A DNA stretch of 64,000 nucleotides from Alkaliphilus oremlandii OhILAs (GTDB lineage: Bacteria > Bacillota > Clostridia > Peptostreptococcales > Natronincolaceae): assembly GCF_000018325.1 (NCBI RefSeq), contig NC_009922.1:2604001-2668000 (forward strand), in the 5' to 3' direction. A program made the position numbers and the translations under genes. Below the pieces are notes generated by a model. That model worked only from the letters and a program-made list of their open reading frames with translations, ran no database searches and was not told the DNA's origin. Numbering within the stretch: the first letter of the stretch is position 1; each line of letters opens with the position of its first letter. Of this stretch, positions 1 through 16,492 are shown piece after piece.

Positions 1-16
1 ACTGAGCCACTTCCGC
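1..16 (-). tRNA. tRNA, probably Gly (5' part only)
   Basis: Only the first 16 nt of the RNA are in the window, beginning GCGGAAGTGGCTCAGT, which has the start and A-box of a bacterial tRNA. The acceptor sequence resembles clostridial tRNA-Gly, but the anticodon lies outside the window, so the identity is a guess. Confidence 0.5.
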
Positions 17-42
17 ATGTTTTTTAATTTTTTAAAAAAATA

Positions 43-125
43 TGGTGCGGGTGAAGGGAGTCGAACCCCCACGGTTTCCCGCTAGATCCTAAGTCTAGTG
101 CGTCTGCCAATTCCGCCACACCCGC
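43..125 (-). tRNA. tRNA-Leu (TAG)
   Basis: The cloverleaf has the long variable arm of a class II tRNA. Anticodon loop CTTAGGA gives anticodon TAG. The CCA end is encoded. It is in the tRNA cluster behind rRNA operon 1. Confidence 0.95.
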
Positions 126-134
126 ATATTTTAT

Positions 135-219
135 TGGTGGAGGGAGAAGGATTCGAACCTTCGAAGTCGTTGACAACAGATTTACAGTCTGCCCCCTTTG
201 GCCGCTCGGGAACCCCTCC
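135..219 (-). tRNA. tRNA-Tyr (GTA)
   Basis: Long variable arm; anticodon loop CTGTAAA gives GTA. CCA is encoded. A second copy with the same sequence is at 6460-6544. Confidence 0.95.
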
Positions 220-286
220 TTGTTTTAACCACCAGATATTTAACTTGTTTCAAATGAAATCTTTATGTTCACTTTTAAAATAAAAA

Positions 287-363
287 TGGAGCTGGTGATG
301 GGATTCGAACCCGCGACCTGCTGATTACAAATCAGCTGCTCTGGCCAACTGAGCTACACCAGC
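287..363 (-). tRNA. tRNA-Thr (TGT)
   Basis: Anticodon loop TTTGTAA gives TGT; acceptor GCTGGTG pairs with CACCAGC; CCA encoded. First gene of a Thr-Asp-Val-Glu block that recurs with identical spacers at 8081-8427. Confidence 0.96.
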
Positions 364-394
364 ATGCTAAATGATGCTTCTTTTTATTTAAAAA

Positions 395-471
395 TGGCGA
401 TCCGGAAGGGGCTCGAACCCTCGACCTCCAGCGTGACAGGCTGGCATTCTAACCAACTGAACTACCGGACC
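395..471 (-). tRNA. tRNA-Asp (GTC)
   Basis: Anticodon loop CTGTCAC gives GTC; discriminator G, as expected for tRNA-Asp; CCA encoded. Confidence 0.96.
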
Positions 472-475
472 ATTT

Positions 476-551
476 TGGTGGGCGCAACAGGACTTGAACC
501 TGTGACCCCCTGCTTGTAAGGCAGGTGCTCTCCCAGCTGAGCTATGCGCCC
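476..551 (-). tRNA. tRNA-Val (TAC)
   Basis: Anticodon loop CTTACAA gives TAC; acceptor GGGCGCA pairs fully; CCA encoded. Confidence 0.96.
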
Positions 552-558
552 AAAATTT

Positions 559-633
559 TGGTGACCCCTAGGGGAATCGAACCCCTGTTACCGCCGTGAA
601 AGGGCGGTGTCTTGACCGCTTGACCAAGGGGCC
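559..633 (-). tRNA. tRNA-Glu (TTC)
   Basis: Anticodon loop CTTTCAC gives TTC; acceptor GGCCCCT; CCA encoded. Confidence 0.96.
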
Positions 634-639
634 ATAATT

Positions 640-715
<76 letters not shown>

Positions 716-720
716 ATGTG

Positions 721-779
721 TTTCAATCATCTAAATCTTCGATTTAGTTTGATTGGAGTACTCGATACTAGCCGAGTTT
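721..779 (-). repeat. 59-nt two-hairpin spacer repeat, copy a
   Basis: Lies between tRNA-fMet and tRNA-Leu(TAA). It folds as a CAATC/GATTG clamp around a CTAAATC/GATTTAG hairpin, followed by an ACTCG/CGAGT hairpin. It has the same length as copies b (884-942) and c (4396-4454), and the stems covary among copies. Confidence 0.8.
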
Positions 780-791
780 GAATTTAAAAGT

Positions 792-880
792 TGGTGCCGA
801 AGACCGGAATCGAACCGGTACGATCTTGAAGGACCGCAGGATTTTAAGTCCTGTGCGTCTGCCAGTTCCGCCACTTCGGC
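792..880 (-). tRNA. tRNA-Leu (TAA)
   Basis: Long variable arm; anticodon loop CTTAAAA gives TAA; CCA encoded. It is flanked on both sides by copies of the 59-nt repeat and is missing from operon 2. Confidence 0.95.
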
Positions 881-883
881 ATG

Positions 884-942
884 CTTCAATTACCAAAATC
901 CTTAATTTTGTGCAATTGGAGTACTCAGTATTAGCCGAGTTT
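884..942 (-). repeat. 59-nt two-hairpin spacer repeat, copy b
   Basis: Lies between tRNA-Leu(TAA) and tRNA-Asn. The clamp is CAATT/AATTG and the inner stem CAAAAT/ATTTTG, so paired positions change together relative to copies a and c. The distal half, ending GCCGAGTTT, is almost invariant. Confidence 0.8.
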
Positions 943-953
943 CTTATTAAAAA

Positions 954-1028
954 TGGCTCCAGAGAGAGGGCTCGAACCTCCAACCTACCGGTTAACAGCC
1001 GGGTGCTCCACCATTGAGCTACTCTGGA
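954..1028 (-). tRNA. tRNA-Asn (GTT)
   Basis: Anticodon loop CTGTTAA gives GTT; acceptor TCCAGAG; CCA encoded. First tRNA after the 5S gene of operon 1. Confidence 0.95.
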
Positions 1029-1036
1029 ACAATAAT

Positions 1037-1151
1037 ATCGCAGCGACCTACTCTCCCAGGCAGCTTCCCGCCAAGTACCATCAGCGCTGAAGGGCTTAAC
1101 TACTGTGTTCGGTATGGGAACAGGTGTGACCCCTTCGCTATAGCCACGACA
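1037..1151 (-). rRNA. rrf: 5S ribosomal RNA, operon 1
   Basis: The minus strand reads as a 5S rRNA: a 5' region GTGGCTATAGCGAAGGGGTC, the internal loop with CCGAACACAGTAGTTAAG, and a 3' end GGTCGCTGCGAT that pairs with the 5' end. Ends are set by the terminal helix and are approximate. It differs from the operon 2 copy by one base in the CATCAGCG/CATTAGCG segment. Confidence 0.95.
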
Positions 1152-1172
1152 TTATTGAGAGATAGTACTCTC

Positions 1173-4232
<3,060 letters not shown>

Positions 4233-4312
4233 CAAAGAACTAACTGTCCGCGTTAGCGGAATAATATAATACCAATTTTAATGTCTTTTGTCAACATTGT
4301 TGTTGGTATTTT

Positions 4313-4388
4313 TGGTGGAGACGAGGAGAGTCGAACTCCTGACCCCCTGCTTGCAAGGCAGGTGCTCTCCCAACTGAGCTACGCCCCC
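4313..4388 (-). tRNA. tRNA-Ala (TGC), in rRNA spacer of operon 1
   Basis: Anticodon loop CTTGCAA gives TGC; CCA encoded. It sits between 16S and 23S, a usual place for tRNA-Ala. Confidence 0.96.
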
Positions 4389-4395
4389 ATGGTTG

Positions 4396-4454
4396 CTTCA
4401 ATCTCCCAAATCTGTGATTTGGTGTGATTGGAGTACTCGGCATTAGCCGAGTTT
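4396..4454 (-). repeat. 59-nt two-hairpin spacer repeat, copy c
   Basis: Lies in the 16S to tRNA-Ala spacer of operon 1 and is absent from the same spacer of operon 2. It has the clamp CAATC/GATTG, inner stem CCAAATC/GATTTGG and distal stem ACTCGG/CCGAGT. This is the best-paired of the three copies. Confidence 0.8.
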
Positions 4455-4480
4455 CATTTTAAGAGATTTTAAGGTCTCTC

Positions 4481-6126
<1,646 letters not shown>

Positions 6127-6169
6127 CAAAGACCTTTTTTGTATACCTCACTTTTCCGAGGCTTTTTTT

Positions 6170-6198
6170 AATATACCACGTTCGAAATATTTTGTCAA
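6170..6198 (-). promoter_or_regulatory. rRNA promoter, operon 1
   Basis: On the minus strand TTGACA, a 17-bp spacer and TATATT lie about 140 bp before 16S. This is a near-consensus sigma-A promoter, with the 16S processing stem downstream. Confidence 0.85.
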
Positions 6199-6222
6199 TA
6201 CTTCGTTTTGTTTTTTTGAAAA

Positions 6223-6298
6223 TGGTGACCCATCCGCGACTCGAACGCGGGACACCCTGATTAAAAGTCAGGTGCTCTACCGACTGAGCTAATGGGTC
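6223..6298 (-). tRNA. tRNA-Lys (TTT)
   Basis: Anticodon loop CTTTTAA gives TTT; CCA encoded. Second copy at 7757-7832. It is the last tRNA before the promoter of operon 1. Confidence 0.96.
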
Positions 6299-6307
6299 CT
6301 GTTTTTT

Positions 6308-6381
6308 TGGAGCGGGTGAAGGGAATCGAACCCTCGCGATCAGCTTGGAAGGCTGACGTTCTACCATTGAACTACACCCGC
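6308..6381 (-). tRNA. tRNA-Gly (TCC)
   Basis: Anticodon loop CTTCCAA gives TCC; CCA encoded. Second copy at 8002-8075. Confidence 0.96.
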
Positions 6382-6459
6382 AGAGTGTTTGATGGTTCAT
6401 GCAACACAGCTTGTGTAAAGGTAAGATACAGCACTTGCTGAATTCTATTATTTTTTTAG

Positions 6460-6544
6460 TGGTGGAGGGAGAAGGATTCGAACCTTCGAAGTCGTTGACA
6501 ACAGATTTACAGTCTGCCCCCTTTGGCCGCTCGGGAACCCCTCC
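6460..6544 (-). tRNA. tRNA-Tyr (GTA)
   Basis: Same sequence as 135-219; long variable arm, anticodon loop CTGTAAA, CCA encoded. Confidence 0.95.
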
Positions 6545-6571
6545 ATATTACTTTGTAGTTTTTTAAAAAAA

Positions 6572-6648
6572 TGGAGCTGGTGATGGGATTCGAACCCGCG
6601 ACCTGCTGATTACAAATCAGCTGCTCTGGCCAACTGAGCTACACCAGC
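6572..6648 (-). tRNA. tRNA-Thr (TGT)
   Basis: Anticodon loop TTTGTAA gives TGT; CCA encoded. Middle one of three identical tRNA-Thr genes. Confidence 0.96.
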
Positions 6649-6717
6649 ATGTTTTTTTACAAGCTTTATCATAGTGTAAGTATAACCGTTTACATTTAAT
6701 TAATGAGTTGTTTAAAA

Positions 6718-6794
6718 TGGCGATCCGGAAGGGGCTCGAACCCTCGACCTCCAGCGTGACAGGCTGGCATTCTAACCAACTGAACTACCGGACC
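6718..6794 (-). tRNA. tRNA-Asp (GTC)
   Basis: Anticodon loop CTGTCAC gives GTC; CCA encoded. Confidence 0.96.
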
Positions 6795-6799
6795 TTTTT

Positions 6800-6875
6800 T
6801 GGTGGGCGCAACAGGACTTGAACCTGTGACCCCCTGCTTGTAAGGCAGGTGCTCTCCCAGCTGAGCTATGCGCCC
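6800..6875 (-). tRNA. tRNA-Val (TAC)
   Basis: Anticodon loop CTTACAA gives TAC; CCA encoded. Confidence 0.96.
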
Positions 6876-6891
6876 AAAACAGATAGATAAA

Positions 6892-6968
6892 TGGTAGCGG
6901 CAACAGGAGTCGAACCTGTGACCTTTCGGGTATGAACCGAACGCTCTAGCCAACTAAGCTATGCCGCC
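6892..6968 (-). tRNA. tRNA-Met (CAT), probably elongator
   Basis: Anticodon loop TTCATAC gives CAT. It lacks the initiator C1-A72 mismatch. The GGTTCATACCC arm matches Gram-positive elongator tRNA-Met rather than the lysidine-type tRNA-Ile, which is at 7330-7406. Confidence 0.9.
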
Positions 6969-6972
6969 AAAA

Positions 6973-7048
6973 TGGTGCCCAGAGGCGGAATCGAACCACC
7001 GACACGGGGATTTTCAGTCCCCTGCTCTACCGACTGAGCTATCTGGGC
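6973..7048 (-). tRNA. tRNA-Phe (GAA)
   Basis: Anticodon loop CTGAAAA gives GAA; CCA encoded. Confidence 0.96.
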
Positions 7049-7066
7049 TTGTACTTTTTAAAGAAA

Positions 7067-7143
<77 letters not shown>

Positions 7144-7150
7144 ATATTAC

Positions 7151-7227
7151 TGGTCCGGGTGGAGGGATTCGAACCCCCGGCCCCATGGTCCCAAACCATG
7201 TGCGCTACCAAACTGCGCTACACCCGG
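7151..7227 (-). tRNA. tRNA-Pro (TGG)
   Basis: Anticodon loop TTTGGGA gives TGG; CCA encoded. Identical copy at 7428-7504. Confidence 0.96.
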
Positions 7228-7230
7228 AAA

Positions 7231-7306
7231 TGGCAGGGGTGGCAGGACTCGAACCCACGACACGTGGTTTTGGAGACCACTGTTCTACCAACTGAACTAC
7301 ACCCCT
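7231..7306 (-). tRNA. tRNA-Trp (CCA)
   Basis: Anticodon loop CTCCAAA gives CCA; acceptor AGGGGTG; 3' CCA encoded. Confidence 0.96.
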
Positions 7307-7329
7307 TGATATCAACTTTTAAAAAACAA

Positions 7330-7406
7330 TGGTGGGCCTTCAGGGATTCGAACCCCGGACCTGCCGGTTATGAGCCGGATGCTCTGACCAACTGAGCTAA
7401 AGGCCC
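7330..7406 (-). tRNA. tRNA-Ile2 (CAT, read as lysidine-AT)
   Basis: Anticodon loop CTCATAA gives CAT. The GGGCCTTTAGCTCAGTTGGT start and GGCTCATAACC arm match Bacillus tRNA-Ile2, whose C34 is changed to lysidine by TilS. Elongator Met is the alternative, but that role is already filled at 6892-6968. Confidence 0.85.
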
Positions 7407-7427
7407 TTACTTTTTTAAAAATTTTCT

Positions 7428-7504
7428 TGGTCCGGGTGGAGGGATTCGAACCCCCGGCCCCATGGTCCCAAACCATGTGCGCTACCAAACTGCGCTACAC
7501 CCGG
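7428..7504 (-). tRNA. tRNA-Pro (TGG), second copy
   Basis: Same sequence as 7151-7227; anticodon loop TTTGGGA; CCA encoded. Confidence 0.96.
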
Positions 7505-7512
7505 ACATTAAA

Positions 7513-7604
7513 TGGCGGAGAAGGCGGGATTCGAACCCGCGCGCCACTTACGCGACCTAACGGTTTAGCAAACCGTCCTCTTCAGCCTACTTGAGTACTT
7601 CTCC
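7513..7604 (-). tRNA. tRNA-Ser (GCT)
   Basis: Class II tRNA with long variable arm; anticodon loop TTGCTAA gives GCT; CCA encoded. Confidence 0.95.
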
Positions 7605-7660
7605 TTTATTATATCCTACGATCTATAAACTGTGATTACTTTTGGATTGAAGAACAGTAA

Positions 7661-7749
7661 TGGCGGAGAGAGTGGGATTCGAACCCACGGCCCCTTTCGG
7701 AGTCACTGGTTTTCAAGACCAGCTCCTTAAACCGCTCGGACATCTCTCC
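7661..7749 (-). tRNA. tRNA-Ser (TGA)
   Basis: Class II tRNA with long variable arm; anticodon loop CTTGAAA gives TGA; CCA encoded. Confidence 0.95.
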
Positions 7750-7756
7750 TTGTAAA

Positions 7757-7832
7757 TGGTGACCCATCCGCGACTCGAACGCGGGACACCCTGATTAAAA
7801 GTCAGGTGCTCTACCGACTGAGCTAATGGGTC
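7757..7832 (-). tRNA. tRNA-Lys (TTT), second copy
   Basis: Same sequence as 6223-6298; anticodon loop CTTTTAA; CCA encoded. Confidence 0.96.
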
Positions 7833-7836
7833 AAAA

Positions 7837-7913
7837 TGGCTGGGATAGCAGGACTCGAACCTGCGGAATGACGGAGTCAAAGTCCGTTGCCTTACCGACT
7901 TGGCTATATCCCA
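7837..7913 (-). tRNA. tRNA-Gln (TTG)
   Basis: Anticodon loop CTTTGAC gives TTG; acceptor TGGGATA; CCA encoded. Confidence 0.95.
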
Positions 7914-7916
7914 TTA

Positions 7917-7993
7917 TGGCGTACCCACAGGGATTCGAACCCCGGACCTACGGCTTAGAAGGCCGTTGCTCTATCCAGCTGAGCTATGAGTAC
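7917..7993 (-). tRNA. tRNA-Arg (TCT)
   Basis: Anticodon loop CTTCTAA gives TCT; acceptor GTACTCA; CCA encoded. Confidence 0.95.
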
Positions 7994-8001
7994 ATATTTA
8001 T

Positions 8002-8075
8002 TGGAGCGGGTGAAGGGAATCGAACCCTCGCGATCAGCTTGGAAGGCTGACGTTCTACCATTGAACTACACCCGC
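8002..8075 (-). tRNA. tRNA-Gly (TCC), second copy
   Basis: Same sequence as 6308-6381; anticodon loop CTTCCAA; CCA encoded. Confidence 0.96.
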
Positions 8076-8080
8076 ATACA

Positions 8081-8157
8081 TGGAGCTGGTGATGGGATTC
8101 GAACCCGCGACCTGCTGATTACAAATCAGCTGCTCTGGCCAACTGAGCTACACCAGC
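8081..8157 (-). tRNA. tRNA-Thr (TGT), third copy
   Basis: Anticodon loop TTTGTAA. From here to 8427 the tRNAs and their spacers repeat 287-633 without a difference that I can see. Confidence 0.96.
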
Positions 8158-8188
8158 ATGCTAAATGATGCTTCTTTTTATTTAAAAA

Positions 8189-8265
8189 TGGCGATCCGGA
8201 AGGGGCTCGAACCCTCGACCTCCAGCGTGACAGGCTGGCATTCTAACCAACTGAACTACCGGACC
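8189..8265 (-). tRNA. tRNA-Asp (GTC), third copy
   Basis: Anticodon loop CTGTCAC; CCA encoded. Confidence 0.96.
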
Positions 8266-8269
8266 ATTT

Positions 8270-8345
8270 TGGTGGGCGCAACAGGACTTGAACCTGTGAC
8301 CCCCTGCTTGTAAGGCAGGTGCTCTCCCAGCTGAGCTATGCGCCC
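8270..8345 (-). tRNA. tRNA-Val (TAC), third copy
   Basis: Anticodon loop CTTACAA; CCA encoded. Confidence 0.96.
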
Positions 8346-8352
8346 AAAATTT

Positions 8353-8427
8353 TGGTGACCCCTAGGGGAATCGAACCCCTGTTACCGCCGTGAAAGGGCG
8401 GTGTCTTGACCGCTTGACCAAGGGGCC
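8353..8427 (-). tRNA. tRNA-Glu (TTC), second copy
   Basis: Anticodon loop CTTTCAC; CCA encoded. In operon 2 it is followed at once by tRNA-Asn; in operon 1 fMet and Leu lie between. Confidence 0.96.
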
Positions 8428-8434
8428 ATGCTTT

Positions 8435-8509
8435 TGGCTCCAGAGAGAGGGCTCGAACCTCCAACCTACCGGTTAACAGCCGGGTGCTCCACCATTGAGC
8501 TACTCTGGA
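8435..8509 (-). tRNA. tRNA-Asn (GTT), second copy
   Basis: Anticodon loop CTGTTAA; CCA encoded. First tRNA after the 5S gene of operon 2. Confidence 0.95.
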
Positions 8510-8517
8510 ACAATAAT

Positions 8518-8632
8518 ATCGCAGCGACCTACTCTCCCAGGCAGCTTCCCGCCAAGTACCATTAGCGCTGAAGGGCTTAACTACTGTGTTCGGTATGGGA
8601 ACAGGTGTGACCCCTTCGCTATAGCCACGACA
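8518..8632 (-). rRNA. rrf: 5S ribosomal RNA, operon 2
   Basis: Same as the operon 1 copy except for one base in the CATTAGCG segment. Ends are approximate. Confidence 0.95.
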
Positions 8633-8653
8633 TTATTGAGAGATAGTACTCTC

Positions 8654-11713
<3,060 letters not shown>

Positions 11714-11793
11714 CAAAGAACTAACTGTCCGCCTTAGCGGAATAATATAATACCAATTTTAATGTCTTTTGTCAACATTTTTGTTGGTATTTT

Positions 11794-11869
11794 TGGTGGA
11801 GACGAGGAGAGTCGAACTCCTGACCCCCTGCTTGCAAGGCAGGTGCTCTCCCAACTGAGCTACGCCCCC
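11794..11869 (-). tRNA. tRNA-Ala (TGC), in rRNA spacer of operon 2
   Basis: Same as 4313-4388; anticodon loop CTTGCAA; CCA encoded. The following spacer to 16S is short and lacks the 59-nt repeat. Confidence 0.96.
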
Positions 11870-11894
11870 ATGGTTTGAAAGACAAAAGTCTCTC

Positions 11895-13539
<1,645 letters not shown>

Positions 13540-13582
13540 CAAAGACCTTTTTCGTGTGCCGCCTTGTTTTGGCGACTCATTT

Positions 13583-13611
13583 AATATATCACATTTGAAG
13601 TATCATGTCAA
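13583..13611 (-). promoter_or_regulatory. rRNA promoter, operon 2
   Basis: Minus-strand TTGACA, 17-bp spacer, TATATT, about 140 bp before 16S. The spacer differs from that of operon 1, so this is a separately kept promoter. Confidence 0.85.
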
Positions 13612-13963
13612 CAACTTTTTTAAAATTTATTTTCAAGTTGTTATTCTTTAGAAATTTTGTATCCTTTCAAGGTTTTGATTCTCTTGAGGACATTAACAAC
13701 TTTACCATTTTTCCGCTGTGCTGTCAATATATTTTCTGCATTTTAAAATACTTTGTGATTTGATTTAGATCGAATTCACCACTATATTAAGGTAAGCATT
13801 TTTAACTTTTACTATAAATCTTTTGATTTATATAGATTAATTTAGAGTTTTCCTCTTCTAACTTGCTTGAAACAAAAAAATACACTCCAATATAGTCTGT
13901 ACATTTTTCTTCAATGTATTCGCTATAGTGAGAGCATATTTTCTTCCCTTATTTTTCAGTTCT
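13612..13963. other. AT-rich intergenic stretch, no gene seen
   Basis: About 350 bases between the rRNA promoter and the DUF1576 gene. It is very AT-rich. I found no RBS-preceded ORF, no clear intrinsic terminator and no tRNA. It may carry upstream promoter (UP) elements for the rRNA promoter. Confidence 0.5.
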
Positions 13964-15259
13964 TTATATCTCTTCTTTTTTTAATGCGTTTACAAATGTA
14001 ACTAGTATGGCCGCTACGATTCCACCAGCAAAGCCATTATTATATAAGTTCATTCCACCATGTAAATAACCTGTATTCATTACCATAATCATATGCATGA
14101 ACCCTGCTATTATTCCGACCTTCCACCCATATTCTCCTGCAATAGGCGCTAATGTTGTTCCAAATAAAGCTGCTAACATCGGCCCCGTTGCATTAACATT
14201 CCAAATCTGAGTAGCACTTGCTATAAAAACACCTAGGAAGATTGGTATGATATTCTTTGGATGTTTTCCCATAGCACCGAAAGCGACGATGGTGAGTACC
14301 CCTCCAATATTCGGTCCATTTAATTGGCCCCGTACTAATAACACGTATGCCATGCTTAAAAACCCTATTAGTCCCATATTCACCATAGAAATTCCAAATC
14401 CATCTAAAGCTATAAAATCCGTTCCCGCTCTTCCCGATCTCCCCATTAAAATTCTGTAGCCAGAAAAACTTTTATTGTTTAATAAATATCCAATCCCGAT
14501 CATGGATAGAAACATTATGGAGAAATAGATCGTAAAGATCAAATTATTTCCTTCACTTAGGATTGCTACTGTCTCATGGTTCTTTCCATATGCTCTAAGC
14601 AGAGACATCAGTAGGGTTCCTGTTATACCAGCAGTAAATCCCATATTGTATAAATTAAAACCATGATGAAATTTGCTAAAATGACTAGCTAGAGATGGCA
14701 TAATAAACCCAGCTACAATTCCAAACAAATTTCCTAAAACAATGCCATACATCAGTGGTAGCTCTATTCCAAAAGTAATCTGACTGACCATAGGTCCTAG
14801 TGCTGTTCCAAATAAAGCTACGGTGATGAATTTAGAGAACTTTTCTTTTTTTATCGTCGCATACAAATATACACCTAAAAATATGGCCCAAATATTGTAT
14901 AAGTTTTTACCTAGGAAAGCGAATGCCCCTACAGTAACTACAGCAGCAACAATAGGTCCGTTCATATCTGCGTTGTTAATCTTAGCAACGATTAAGGAAA
15001 TAACCATCAATAGTCCCGCATTCACTAAAGTCGCACCAATATTCCCAACGGCAATGTAATCCGTAACTAATATGCTGGGCGCCATATTGATTTTAATCAA
15101 TCCTTCTATAATTTCCTCTATACTGTTGAAATATAGGGATGTAATTATCAAAAAAATGGCATAAAATAATATAATTGAATACTTTACTGTATTCGTTGTA
15201 TACGTCCCATCTTCCGCTCTAAACCGCTCCATTTTCTTACTCGACGCTATACTATACAT
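13964..15259 (-). CDS. DUF1576 family integral membrane protein
   Basis: This 431-aa protein is almost entirely hydrophobic, with roughly ten or more membrane segments. It has an internal duplication. The motif NGPIVAAVVTVGAFAFLGK near residue 100 recurs as NGPNIGGVLTIVAFGAMGK near residue 318. HHGFNLYNMGFTAGI near 200 recurs as LHGGMNLYNNGFAGGI near 400. This pattern fits the DUF1576 family, whose function is unknown to me. A strong RBS, AAGGAGG, lies 6 bases before the ATG. The gene is divergent from the THF-riboswitch operon, so a transport role for a related compound is possible but unproven. Confidence 0.8.
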   Translation of the reverse strand: MYSIASSKKMERFRAEDGTYTTNTVKYSIILFYAIFLIITSLYFNSIEEIIEGLIKINMAPSILVTDYIAVGNIGATLVNAGLLMVISLIVAKINNADMNGPIVAAVVTVGAFAFLGKNLYNIWAIFLGVYLYATIKKEKFSKFITVALFGTALGPMVSQITFGIELPLMYGIVLGNLFGIVAGFIMPSLASHFSKFHHGFNLYNMGFTAGITGTLLMSLLRAYGKNHETVAILSEGNNLIFTIYFSIMFLSMIGIGYLLNNKSFSGYRILMGRSGRAGTDFIALDGFGISMVNMGLIGFLSMAYVLLVRGQLNGPNIGGVLTIVAFGAMGKHPKNIIPIFLGVFIASATQIWNVNATGPMLAALFGTTLAPIAGEYGWKVGIIAGFMHMIMVMNTGYLHGGMNLYNNGFAGGIVAAILVTFVNALKKEEI

Positions 15260-15442
15260 TGTATCCTCCTTGATTCATAATTTAATGCATTGCAGGACAA
15301 TCCCTTCTTAGTATAATATTTTTTTAACATCTCCACAATATATATGTAATTCTTTTTATAGAATAAATATCCAGTTTTTATATTTTTCCTTTTGCTTATA
15401 TAATCTTTACAATATTTTGAAAATGCTATATGATTATATTAC

Positions 15443-15548
15443 GGTCAGAGTAGATATTGCGCGTTAAGTGTTGAAGGATGGGAAGTTGCCTTCAAACGAA
15501 AAATAGTACCATGTACTATTTGCGGTGCAATATCGCATCCGCTGTCAC
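15443..15548 (+). promoter_or_regulatory. Tetrahydrofolate (THF) riboswitch aptamer
   Basis: The segment carries the hallmarks of the THF riboswitch: GAGTAGATATTGCGCGTTAAG, a TTGAAGG/CCTTCAA hairpin with a GGGAAGTTG loop, then GCGGTGCAATATCGCATCCGC. The P2 pairing GATATTGC/GCAATATC is intact. One extra hairpin, AAATAGTAC/GTACTATTT, extends a peripheral loop. The downstream gene is folT, the classic target. The description follows the known family; ligand binding is not shown here. Confidence 0.93.
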
Positions 15549-15551
15549 ATT

Positions 15552-15610
15552 AGAGAGGGTTTCTCTCTTTTCTCTTATGTGGGCGCTTGTCCGACTTAAG
15601 AGAAAGGAGG
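15552..15610 (+). promoter_or_regulatory. Expression platform: SD-sequestering helix of the THF riboswitch
   Basis: Bases 15565-15577 (CTCTTTTCTCTTA) pair with 15597-15609 (TAAGAGAAAGGAG) over 13 bp with a single G-U, burying the ribosome-binding site of folT. The alternative pairing AGAGAG (15552-15557) with CTCTCT (15563-15568) would break that helix. There is no terminator T-run, so control should be at translation start. Confidence 0.75.
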
Positions 15611-15616
15611 TGCACA

Positions 15617-16177
15617 ATGGATCAGAATAAAGTTTCAATAAAAAAGAGTATTCCAAAGAATAGCATATCAACACGAGTTCTAGTTCTAGCTTCTATATTT
15701 GTAGCAATGAATATCATTCTTTCACGTCTTGGTGCGATCATGCTTTTTAATGGTAGTGTACGATTTAGTTTTGGTAATATCCCCCTAATCGTATCTGGAT
15801 TGGTCTTAGGTCCTGTAGTAGGTGCCATGACTGGTGGCATCGCTGATTTATTAGGATTTTTTATTAATTCACACGGCGGGGCATTTCATCCAGGGTTCAC
15901 AATAAGCTCTATATTGACAGGAATCATCCCTGGCGTAATTGCACTTTTGTTCCCTGTAAGTAAACGCTACTCTCTGCTCAGTGTTATTTCTTCCAATATT
16001 TTCATATTGATTATCGTAAGTTTACTGCTCAACACTTATTGGCTTTCTCAACTACAGGGCGCTGCTTATTTAGTACTACTGCCTACACGTGCTATAACCA
16101 GTATTATTATTACTGTTTTAAACATACTAATAACATATCCTCTGGTAAAAAGTCTTGAAAAAACAAATTTAATATAG
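15617..16177 (+). CDS. folT: Folate ECF transporter S component FolT
   Basis: The product is the membrane substrate-binding subunit of an energy-coupling factor transporter for folates; it needs the shared EcfA1A2T module encoded elsewhere. The 186-aa protein has about six membrane helices after a 20-residue polar start. The segment RFSFGNIPLIVSGLVLGPVVG is typical of S components with a cytoplasmic Ala/Gly-rich helix for docking EcfT, as is the ADLLGFFINSHG motif. I chose the ATG with AAAGGAGG seven bases before it; a longer frame from a TTG at 15587 would put the RBS inside the gene. The THF riboswitch just upstream supports folate as substrate. A glutaredoxin gene follows after 15 bases. 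Confidence 0.92.
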   Translation: MDQNKVSIKKSIPKNSISTRVLVLASIFVAMNIILSRLGAIMLFNGSVRFSFGNIPLIVSGLVLGPVVGAMTGGIADLLGFFINSHGGAFHPGFTISSILTGIIPGVIALLFPVSKRYSLLSVISSNIFILIIVSLLLNTYWLSQLQGAAYLVLLPTRAITSIIITVLNILITYPLVKSLEKTNLI

Positions 16178-16192
16178 CTAAGGAGTGATTTT

Positions 16193-16450
16193 TTGAAGAA
16201 TATTACGATTTACACAAAAAACTACTGTCCTTATTGTAAAAAAGCCGTATCTCTTCTTTCCTCTAAAGGTGTCGATTTTAAAGAAGTTGACGTAACCCAC
16301 GATTCCAAAGCCTTTGAGGACGTTATGGCTAAAACAGGTTGGGATACAGTTCCACAAGTATTTGTAGATGAAGAATTCCTTGGTGGCTGCGACGACATCC
16401 ATGCATTAGACCGACAAGGAATTTTAGATAAAAAGCTTGGCCTAAAATAA
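16193..16450 (+). CDS. grxC: Glutaredoxin, GrxC type
   Basis: An 85-aa thiol-disulfide oxidoreductase that uses glutathione or a similar thiol. It has the dithiol active site CPYC at residues 11-14, the cis-proline loop TVPQVF near 52-57 and the GG-C-DD motif near 64-68, and is full length for the family. The start codon is TTG, with AAGGAG eight bases upstream. It is cotranscribed with folT under the THF riboswitch, which is an unusual pairing. A terminator follows directly. Confidence 0.93.
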   Translation: MKNITIYTKNYCPYCKKAVSLLSSKGVDFKEVDVTHDSKAFEDVMAKTGWDTVPQVFVDEEFLGGCDDIHALDRQGILDKKLGLK

Positions 16451-16454
16451 ATGC

Positions 16455-16492
16455 AAACACCCCTATCCATCGTCGATTAGGGGTGTTTTTTT
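16455..16492. terminator. Intrinsic terminator after grxC
   Basis: Stem AAACACCCCTA / TAGGGGTGTTT with a 11-base loop and a following T-run. It probably also serves the converging DUF4363 gene. Confidence 0.9.

Noticed and set aside
15587..15616. Ten-codon N-terminal extension of FolT from a TTG
   Set aside because: It would place the strong AAAGGAGG site inside the gene and has no RBS of its own.
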